NCBI GenBank assembly: GCA_029204225.1
Contig: CM055094.1
Coordinates: forward strand, 12,685,314-12,749,313
Length of the DNA stretch: 64,000 nucleotides
Source: Diphasiastrum complanatum
Taxonomy: Eukaryota > Streptophyta > Lycopodiopsida > Lycopodiales > Lycopodiaceae
Direction: 5' to 3'
Positions within the stretch are counted from its first letter, which is position 1. Each line of letters opens with the position of its first letter. A program made the position numbers and the translations under genes. Below are positions 58,801 through 64,000 of the stretch, in pieces. The notes beneath the pieces are model-generated. The model was not told the DNA's origin, ran no database searches, and saw only the letters and a program-made list of their open reading frames with translations.

Positions 58801-61772
58801 CTTCTGGTATCTGGATGTTAGTCCAGAGATAATAAGATGAATCTGTCATAGTTAGTAGACAGAAGGCCTGTCGTTTTTAAAGCTCTGAAGGTTAGGAGCT
58901 AGAATCTTGAAAGTTGGATGAATTGAAGACAAGTTTGGAACAAGTCTTAAGTCGAACTTGTCACTGAGAATCATACTAGCATTCAGTGATGCTGCTAGAA
59001 GACACAGACTTGGGTACACTAATGACTCGGGGCTTAAATTAAGAACATTTATTTGCACTAAACCACAACCAGCAATTCAGATATCGTTGAGACCGATTCG
59101 CTTGTTGTCCTCTAAGTACGTTTTTCTGGTTTCAATCTTTTCTTGCACGAGATTGTCTGGTTTTACTCTCTGTCTGCAATGGGGGGCACCCTATAAAGTT
59201 CATTAATGATAAGAATGGTCCTAACTAGGATCATGTGACAACATGGAAATAGCATTCAGGGAGATATTTGAGGAGTAATGTCTTTGTCACTTTGACAAGC
59301 AAGTCTTAGCCATATATGCTTTTGCAACTGATGAAATTTTGACATCAAGGGTAAGCACATGAAGAAGGGTGGTGCTGGATTGAATCTGTGTGCCATAGCC
59401 ATTTAGGTCAAAGTAACAGCTTACCGCAAAGGTGTTGCTAGTGCCAGCGTAAAATGAGGACGGATTGCTTCAAGACCCAACAGATGTGAGGTGTAGAGCA
59501 CCATCGAAGTTATTTTGGGTGTTTCTGCAGACTCTCTCGAGTCTATACCTCCATGAGTTGCACCCATGTATATGAGAAAAGGAGATGGAGTTCCTCTATC
59601 TGAAGTTGCAATATTTGTTGATGTGATGATAACTCATCCAATCATTTGAGCATACATTTATGTGACAGAGGTTTTGTTGAGCAGAAAGGAAGAGCCTCCA
59701 AACAATGTGGTGTTCTTCACTGCATTCAAATCCATCAAGTACATTGATCCCTTTGTTCTTAATGATTAGCTTATAGAGACTGTGATAATGTTGAATGTAC
59801 CACATCAGGCCTTATCTCTAGTCTCTTGCTTAGCTTTGGATAGGAAAAGATTAGGCTTTCTGTTTAATTCTTGAGGTTGATGAAGGGGTACTGTTTCTGG
59901 ACAGTTTTGGATGCTGTGACAAATTGTTAACGATTTATTTGTTGACCAGTTTTTTACAAGGGTAAATGTGATGTTGTGGACCATGAAAAGCACAAAATTA
60001 CGGGCTGGCCTTGTCTAGGTAAGTTATCTCAATTGTCACTGTCAATGCACAACAGTTTCACATACGGACACAACTTTTGCACACTTTATTGTTGAATCTT
60101 CTTTCAGAAGACTGCCTCTTATTAGTGAGAAGCAGTGCTTGGTGAGTCAGAGGCACATAGATGAGTCGCTCTAAGCGGTTGATTAGCTTTATCCTATTCT
60201 TTTCACACTTACCATATTCTCAGCATTGATGGTTCTCATAAAACATCCCAGGAGTAATGACGACTTCCTCATAAATATCCATTTATAAGGAAGGGACATG
60301 GAATAGTCTCTGGAGGCTTCAACTAGGCTTCTTTGCAGACTTTTTACACCATATCATTGGACTCAATTCAGATTCACCAGCTTAAAGTTTCAGAACTTTA
60401 GTTGGAGCTGAAGAGAAGCAGATGCTAGGGCTTGTTTGAGGGTATTCGGTAGCACTACAACTTGAGATGTCATGTCTAATTGTGAGTATGATTGTGTTCC
60501 CACTTCTCGATTCCACTCGTCACTTAAATCTAATTCGCAACTAGGACCATTGATGATGTTATCTTTTCTTTATAAATTCTCTATCATGATCTAGAATCAC
60601 AAGCAGGAGTTAGAGCAAGCCTTGCAGCTTTACTCAGCAACTGTGAAGAGTAAAAGTATGAGTTCTTCCACAGCCTGCTTATCCTAGGCAGCCTCCAAAT
60701 AGAGGTGACACATTCTAAACAATAGACACTTTGAAATGGAGATTTAGCAACATAGCACCCATAGCTGCAAATTCTTCTGGTCTACTGCTAGGAAGTATCA
60801 ATTGATTTTTCTGTACTCCTGACTAGGGTAGAGATGTTCTGTACATGATCTTGGTCATGTACACATCAAACACTTATAAATTTGTGATGGTTTTGTTGTC
60901 CTCTTTCAAAGGAAGAATTGCATCGCCATTTAGTCAGTTCACACACTTGTGTACAGTTTTAGTGTAGTGTATCCCTTTTGGAACAAAATGGATCAACATA
61001 TATGCTTTCCTGTCAATAAAGTCACTCTATGTCTGATCTATACTTTTTTTTAATCTCAAATGTGTAGTTTTTAAAATTTTCATTTATTACAAAGCATGTC
61101 TTTCAATGGTGTGCAGCTTCAACTCTTCTTTTTTTAATCCCAATTGTTGCTATGATGTTGATCTTTAGTAAACGCTTATAGGATAACATTAGGACATCTG
61201 TTCAATATTTAATCCATACGATAAGTTGATTGGAGCTTATTTTGATATTTGAATGTTAATTATTACAGTTCTCAGGTTGCAGTTGATTTGATGAAGTTAC
61301 TTACTTAGCATAATTTTTCTGTTTCAACTCACAAAAAAATGCAGCTAATTATGGATTTTCAGTGAAAGATTTGAAGATCGCAATCTGGTTTCCACTTTAA
61401 ATGTACTGCTTGAAATTTTTCCTTTTTTGTATGCAGTCGAAGTAAAATGACAAAAGATGACTTCTGTAACCTGGCTACATTTCTTGGCCGGCAAGTGAGA
61501 TACCTTCATTCTTTGCCACTTCCATTCTCTTTTGAGAGCTCAGTTTATGAAAGAATAGCTGATTCCAATCTGCTGGCTGAAATATTCCGTAATACAATCA
61601 AGCCTGAGGGGAGACAAGCTCAAATTGAATCGCAAAGGTTTTGTGAATCAAATGGTAAATGCCACCCCAAAGATTATACAGATTGGGCCAGTAAGGTTTC
61701 AACAGTTTGGGACAATTTCTTTGCTCCTATTCGAAAACTTCGCAGGGATGTTAAAGATCGGGTAAATGCATG
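29161..61772 (+). CDS. JMJ21: F-box and JmjC-domain protein, JMJ21-like (3' end outside window)
   Basis: Homologue of Arabidopsis JMJ21 (At1g78280), a JMJD6-like JmjC protein with an F-box. Exons: 29161-29285, 35686-35796, 50165-50220, 50441-50583, 51175-51372, 51616-51815, 52128-52227, 52417-52684, 52857-53023, 57909-58031, 58127-58210, 58352-58710, 61437-61772. All introns are GT-AG and phases agree across all junctions, giving 756 codons without a stop. The F-box spans exons 1-2 (LSDEIICRILGML, then NEEPLWMQLC). The JmjC domain spans exons 5-8; its Fe(II) ligands are His260 and Asp262 (SWHVDP) and His345 (WWHCVL). From exon 10 a kinase-like/aminoglycoside-phosphotransferase-like region begins (GSNMIYIVGDYAIK, VWPYIVTK); its catalytic loop should lie beyond the window. 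The family suggests a nuclear protein with an SCF link; the substrate is unknown. The open frame suggests the gene is functional. Confidence 0.95.
29286..30900 (+). other. First part of JMJ21 intron 1; no feature seen
   Basis: This is AT-rich intronic DNA after the GTAAG donor of exon 1. I found no domain, RNA or repeat worth calling before the Penelope-like fragment. Confidence 0.5.
30950..33290 (+). mobile_element. Penelope-like retroelement fragment: GIY-YIG then RT, interrupted
   Basis: At about 31,166-31,290 the frame reads VIYAIYNIRSSNLLYAGQT and ALVRFEEHV, a GIY-YIG nuclease start (vIYaI..YxGqT..RfxeH). After a slip, 31,281-31,480 continues the domain (REQLKRLC, GFESFRVFPIEL, then an FF..GYNL-like end). 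Downstream on the same strand, after an LTR insertion, 32,890-33,280 reads NNFVFVCK, IKNHEDF and KVPKRPRFIAI with DSKWLSNCFK, an RT fingers-like pattern. GIY-YIG before RT is the permuted order described for Chlamys-type Penelope elements. The RT palm (YxDD) is not seen. It is inactive. Confidence 0.55.
32199..32648 (+). repeat. Copia-type LTR inserted in the Penelope-like fragment
   Basis: It begins TGTTAGAAATAATAAATGAT directly after a purine tract (AAGGAGGG) and ends CTACA at about 32,648. A TATTTATATG TATA-like element lies at about 32,479, followed by a CT-rich leader. No primer-binding site or internal region follows. It is an LTR with a short piece of 3' internal sequence, or a near-solo LTR. 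Confidence 0.65.
33291..34850 (-). mobile_element. Ty1-copia fragment (RT end, RNase H, LTR), minus strand
   Basis: The minus strand reads from about 34,680: FEMKHLGQLQYCLGIEV (RT), then about 34,350-34,260 SQIMQDPRESH and ASKRILRY, FVDVDWA, and at about 33,880-33,820 DDQVVDIFTKGLPK (RNase H end). A purine tract and a probable 3' LTR (about 33,685 leftward, with a TTTATATG TATA-like box at about 33,570) follow. Stops and gaps are present. An 86-bp SINE sits between the RNase H end and the LTR. Confidence 0.82.
33687..33802 (+). mobile_element. Short tRNA-derived SINE with 15-bp target duplications
   Basis: The insert 33,702-33,787 is flanked by identical CACTCTCCCTTAGTG copies (33,687-33,701 and 33,788-33,802). 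It contains a pol III A box TGGCTCAGTTGG (33,715-33,726) and B box GGTTCAAGCCT (33,758-33,768), correctly spaced. Only the tRNA-like head is present, ending AACCAAGAAG, with no long 3' tail. The exact duplications show it retroposed as a unit. Confidence 0.88.
34851..36059. other. End of intron 1, exon 2 and start of intron 2; otherwise featureless
   Basis: Apart from JMJ21 exon 2 (35,686-35,796) I see only AT-rich intronic DNA with short, unconvincing frames. Confidence 0.45.
36060..36310 (-). mobile_element. Ty3-gypsy RNase H fragment
   Basis: The minus strand reads VEMDASNYVAGAILY then DSRLLAFESKKLDY, the typical gypsy RNase H start (xxDASxxAxGAvLxQ...xIAFxSrkL). One stop interrupts it. 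It is a short isolated piece in JMJ21 intron 2. Confidence 0.75.
36426..36568. repeat. Compound inverted repeat
   Basis: The arm 36,426-36,464 is the approximate reverse complement of both 36,498-36,536 and 36,534-36,568, all built on the AGAGATAAGGGAAGAGAGAAGC theme in shorter or longer form. Either pair could form a hairpin of about 35 bp. Confidence 0.75.
36905..36956. repeat. GCAGCGAAACGCG inverted repeat
   Basis: GCAGCGAAACGCG (36,905-36,917) is the perfect reverse complement of CGCGTTTCGCTGC (36,944-36,956). It lies about 130 bp left of the hAT pair. Confidence 0.8.
37088..37195. repeat. Outer terminal/subterminal GGTACC array, left copy
   Basis: Repeated GGTACCGC(C/T)GGTA units follow CATAGTACC. 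The mirrored array at 49,490-49,578 is nearly identical. Confidence 0.85.
37340..37520. repeat. Tandem duplication of about 87 bp inside left hAT copy
   Basis: GCACATGGGCA(C/T)TG followed by GAGCAGACC, AATGGGAGACCAACACAG and AGCATCACATGGGGGC occurs twice, offset about 87 bp. It is mirrored in the right copy. Confidence 0.85.
37558..37567 (+). promoter_or_regulatory. TATA box of the small hAT-borne gene, left copy
   Basis: GATAAATAGG lies about 130-180 bp upstream of the two candidate start codons. The mirrored copy is conserved at about 49,113-49,122. Confidence 0.5.
37697..38104 (+). CDS. Small highly charged coiled-coil-like protein, second gene of hAT element (left)
   Basis: I do not recognise the family. 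The frame encodes 135 aa from 37,697, or 121 aa from the Met at 37,739; the latter has the better context (GAGATGGC) and begins MAERIPPKPEGEARRK. Two strongly charged, Arg/Glu-rich helical stretches (about residues 25-55 and 90-125 of the longer form) flank a Pro-rich linker (EPEPPAPAVDP). No cysteine or metal site, membrane span or known catalytic motif is seen. It converges on the transposase, with 523 bp between stop codons. The right-hand copy encodes the same protein although other parts of the pair have drifted, which suggests a real gene. It may bind DNA or the transposase; this is inference only. Confidence 0.65.
   Translation: MFKDQGAVRRRSIEMAERIPPKPEGEARRKLEEDIRRHNERHRKQEADIREMLRQTRQRNPEPEPPAPAVDPVPAVELDLDEQIGMNFTRRQLIMVRERAARRRANQEAARANREAEQERQNNAPDEGEESVEDQ
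38628..42947 (-). CDS. hAT-superfamily transposase with AT-hook C-terminus, intact frame (left)
   Basis: The start is at 42,947 (MVQSDLSGLWDE). Exons on the minus strand: 42947-41074, 40959-40614, 40520-40359, 40256-38628. Introns are GT-AG and phases agree, giving about 1336 aa. In order: a BED-type zinc finger (CRYC...H, about residues 33-50); a Pro/Ser-rich linker; DUF659; and the hAT catalytic core with Asp380 (MSDGWTD), Asp443 (VTDNATN) and Glu748 (CERNWS). The hAT dimerisation region is WWTMFGSTYP then RRRNRL. Exon 4 adds about 540 residues of Pro/Ala-rich sequence with two AT-hook-like motifs near 1232-1260 (RPGRPKG, RRGRPRR) and an acidic end. Typical hAT transposases end soon after the dimer region, so this tail is unusual. 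No inactivating change was seen. The protein would act in the nucleus, cutting element ends. Confidence 0.88.
43246..43461. repeat. Perfect palindrome at the centre of the hAT pair
   Basis: The inner ends of the two elements (each about 88 bp of GGTACC/GGTCCC units) are exact reverse complements across an (AT)20 spacer at 43,334-43,373. The whole 216 bp is self-complementary. Confidence 0.95.
43745..48052 (+). pseudogene. hAT transposase, right copy, frameshifted in last exon
   Basis: Exons 43745-45618, 45733-46078, 46172-46333 and 46436 onward mirror the left gene. The BED, DUF659, DDE residues and dimer region are all open. In exon 4 a GA run near 46,556-46,570 has two extra bases, so the frame leaves the ancestral one and stops at 46,834 (about 926 aa). 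An 8-bp deletion near 47,608 later restores register for the AT-hook segment, which is therefore not translated in phase. Amino-acid differences in the core are few (for example Thr for Ala in CTTPYV, Lys for Glu in MTKLKF). The truncated protein keeps the full catalytic core and might retain some activity; it would lack the AT-hooks. Confidence 0.85.
48576..48983 (-). CDS. Small highly charged protein, second gene of hAT element (right)
   Basis: The frame encodes 135 aa from 48,983, or 121 aa from the Met at 48,941, and the protein is the same as that of 37,697-38,104. It converges on the transposase tail at 48,052. The function is unrecognised. Preservation of this frame while the neighbouring transposase exon has two frameshifting indels is notable, though the copies are young and the test is weak. 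Confidence 0.62.
   Translation of the reverse strand: MFKDQGAVRRRSIEMAERIPPKPEGEARRKLEEDIRRHNERHRKQEADIREMLRQTRQRNPEPEPPAPAVDPVPAVELDLDEQIGMNFTRRQLIMVRERAARRRANQEAARANREAEQERQNNAPDEGEESVEDQ
49579..50164. other. Right flank of hAT pair: AT and AG tracts, dispersed repeat, inverted repeat
   Basis: After the (AT)n tract come AG tracts (49,603-49,622 and about 49,750-49,825). Between them is a segment with repeated GGTTCAG(T/A)A(C/A)GAT-like units (49,660-49,715). The dispersed repeat copy 2 (49,901-50,012) follows, then a perfect inverted repeat AAAAAACGTTTCTG / CAGAAACGTTTTTT (50,023-50,036 and 50,055-50,068). JMJ21 exon 3 starts at 50,165. Confidence 0.75.
49901..50012 (-). repeat. Dispersed repeat copy 2
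   Basis: This is the reverse complement match of 2971-3086; shared blocks include GATGAAAGCTCTAAT and TTTCGGGT(G/T)CAGGATGGT. Confidence 0.7.
53024..57908 (+). other. JMJ21 intron 9 (4.9 kb), mostly unrecognised
   Basis: It is bounded by a GTAAAC donor and a TTTTGTGCAG acceptor. A stretch at about 55,480-56,070 has longer open pieces with repeated LNGT/HLNE-like wording (for example around AATGGGACA and CATTTGGATGAG), perhaps a decayed repeat protein or element. I could not identify it. A clear 110-bp tandem duplication follows at 56,109. The rest is featureless to my eye. Confidence 0.5.
56109..56327. repeat. 110-bp tandem duplication in intron 9
   Basis: CAATGAGGGTAGAGTTTGTC begins both 56,109 and 56,219. 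The two units differ at only a few bases (for example TAGATAAAG and TAGACAAAG), so the duplication is recent. Confidence 0.95.
58711..61436 (+). other. JMJ21 intron 12 (2.7 kb), no feature recognised
   Basis: This is AT-rich DNA between a GTAAGTT donor and a TGTATGCAG acceptor. Short open frames on both strands show no domain. Confidence 0.5.
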
Positions 61773-64000
61773 GTAACGCACTAACTTTATACTCCTTTGA
61801 GTGTAGCTTTTAAATAGAAAAAAAAAACAAATTTTCACAATCTTGTGAAGTCTTTATGGTGCTCATTTGTATGTTGGGTTAACGGTAAGGCTATTTATCA
61901 CTTTCTTGACATGCCTTTTTTTATGTGTATTTGTCAAAGGTTTTGAATTTCATGCTCCTAACAATCAAGAACAATCATCATATGAGCATGACTAGAACAT
62001 ATCAATGGATAGTAAACTTGAATTTTCCAACTAAAACTTTAGTACCATTAACCGGTTCAGTGTGTATGGTTCGATACGCATTAGGTTTTGATGTCAGTTG
62101 GGTCATGACTTTTGCATTTAGGTTTACACAAGCTGATGCCAATTGGGTCATAACTTTTGCACTCAAGTTTATGCAACTCATTTTGTGTAAGCCACCTAAC
62201 TACTTGAAATTGGACATGAAACTATTGGAAACCCATTTGACAATGCATAAGATGTGTGTCAAGAGAATCAAGAGGATGACCACACAGATATTTTGTCAAA
62301 CCCACTACCACCGGATGAGAAAGCCCCAACCTAAGAGCACTAACAAACAACTTTGAAGAAAGATGCAAGGGCGAAATAACGGACGTGCAACAAGCCAAGC
62401 ACTTGCACCTAGGCTTGCACAAGTACATTTGAGACTCGAACGTCTCAAACACATTTGAAATGTTTGACTCATATGTTTCAAATGTTTGAAACGTGTCGTA
62501 CATGTTTAGGTAGTTCTTTTTAGGTTTCCTTTGAAGTGTTAACGTAAGTACTAGGGGATTTATAGGATTGAAAATTGCCTCTGGACAGCTCTGATGTCCA
62601 CTATTGTTGTTCATCACAAGATTAGCTTCAGTTTGAATGTTTGGTCATCTTTGAAGTTTGGCTTTACACAAGGTGTCTAAACAAAACATAAAAAAGTATC
62701 GAACAAAACCTCAGAGGCCATCTTTTATCACAAATTAACATCGTCATAATGCCAGTTTTGGGAAGATATAGACATCTATACAGAAATTCTTGGCATCCAC
62801 TAGTCCTCATTTATGGTTAGAGAAGGAATCTTTAAATACCTTATTCTATTACTTGTGTATCTACACGGGCTGTAATCCTTTGTAGTAACTAGCACTAGTC
62901 TGCATGCTCGTGTTTTTGGTATTCCTCTGTTATCCTTCACAAACTACTTACTTTTTCATTTTTGAGGTTTAGCTGGTCAATAGATCATCTGAATGTGGCA
63001 TGTATTCCTCAAGAAGAATGGCTCTAAGAAAAGAAACAAGACTGGTAATAGTAGCATCTCCAATCTAATTAAGCTCTCAGACAAAAATGAGCAGTATTTT
63101 GAATTATTCACGGCTGAAATGTCTAAAGTGAGAAGAAGGTGAATCATGTTTCTCTAGGAGCCTTCATGTTGCACCGATTTTAAGCAGCAATAATGGTGCT
63201 TCAAGCCCTGCTGGGGGGTACGGGTCCAGCCTTGATGCTGCTAGGAAGTATGGGACCAACATGGCTCCACCCAAGAAGTGTAAACAGGTGCCATTTTGGA
63301 AGCAATTAATCTTGTCGCCCACAAGTTCCATTCCGCACATAAGTTCATACGTTCAGAAAAGTGGACTGTTTGCACTCAATACCACACCAATTTTCGAGTA
63401 GTAAATTGCATCAGAGAGGCTGAGGAAGGGCGACCTCAGTGGGGCAGGTAGCTGCAAGTTAAAGCTCAGTGAAAGACTGAGTGTAGCCCAAGAAATCCTT
63501 TGTCCGATGATCAGAGTTTACAAGTGATAGTCTCTTATTACATCTTTGATGGTGTTGCTCAAATGCATGCTTAATTTTGGGCACTCACATTGTGACAATT
63601 GCTTGTAGAAGGCCATGGCTGGCCATGGGGCACTGGAGGAGCGGACTGGATTGATCAGCAGCCATAGCTTTGGGTGGAGAGAGAAGCACGTAACCAGTGC
63701 CGAACCCTAGGGAACACAGGAGGTTAGATACCACAGTCAGGGTTGTGTCCAGCGTACACGACCAACAGGGCAAGACAGTGTGAGTAGTGTGCCCCGGCAC
63801 AGTCCATAGCCATGGCGGGCCTAACACAGCCTAGGGACCCTGTCAGTAGGATAGGGCCCACGTTGGGTCCCGACGTGCAGTTGGCCACGTCAGTGCCACG
63901 TGGTTGACACTTGGCAGTATGCATGCTACCAGTCCTCACATTGGGCTAGGAGGGGCTTGCTCCGTATCAGGGAGTAGGCAAGGTTGGGTGGATCAGTTAG
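61773..64000 (+). other. Probable JMJ21 intron 13, running off the window
   Basis: A GTAACG donor follows a frame-consistent exon end (VNAW). I searched for the expected next part of the C-terminal domain (a H-x-D catalytic loop) and did not find it, so the next exon is probably outside. The region holds a cluster of small inverted repeats (62,430-62,500). The GC-richer, unidentified end (63,600-64,000) might be LTR sequence. Confidence 0.5.

Overview
This window is nuclear DNA of a land plant, probably a seed plant. The evidence is a G-type lectin receptor kinase, plant Ty1-copia and Ty3-gypsy elements primed by initiator tRNA-Met, GT-AG introns, and a JMJ21-type F-box/JmjC gene. Introns of 6.4, 14.4 and 4.9 kb and a possible Penelope-like element would suit a large, gymnosperm-like genome, but I cannot name the species.

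Layout. (1) 2-2488: a receptor kinase cut by the left window edge. (2) About 2.5-12 kb: intergenic DNA, long AG/CT arrays, a decayed copia with a nested LTR-PBS-LTR remnant (6267-8482, bounded by a 5-bp duplication), and minus-strand gypsy pieces. (3) 12,913-18,440: an unusual compact set of three decayed, intron-bearing genes. Gene A (+) converges on gene B (-) with stop codons 8 bp apart. Gene B starts with an H3 histone-like domain. Gene C (+) diverges from B across a 1.5-kb interval rich in CCGATATC motifs, with a TATA box for each gene and a 110-nt hairpin. (4) 18.4-28 kb: three copia remnants, an unidentified transposase-like pseudogene and a minus-strand gypsy integrase with chromodomain. 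(5) 29,161 to beyond 61,772: one large JMJ21-like gene. I could place thirteen exons whose reading frame stays open across every junction (756 codons); the 3' end lies outside the window.

The JMJ21 introns carry most of the remaining mobile DNA. Intron 1 holds a GIY-YIG plus reverse-transcriptase fragment of Penelope type, a solo LTR, a minus-strand copia and an 86-bp tRNA-derived SINE with 15-bp target duplications. Intron 2 holds a 12.5-kb inverted pair of nearly identical hAT-like DNA transposons (37,088-43,333 and 43,374-49,578), head to head around an (AT)20 spacer. Each copy has a four-exon BED/DUF659/hAT-dimer transposase with an unusual proline-rich, AT-hook C-terminus, plus a second convergent gene for a small charged protein. 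The left transposase frame is intact (about 1336 aa); the right has a 2-bp insertion and an 8-bp deletion in its last exon.

The two best candidates for undescribed biology are the two-gene hAT element with AT-hooks that sits in (AT)n DNA, and the three-gene cassette with the H3-like protein. All calls come from reading the sequence by eye; no database search was possible.
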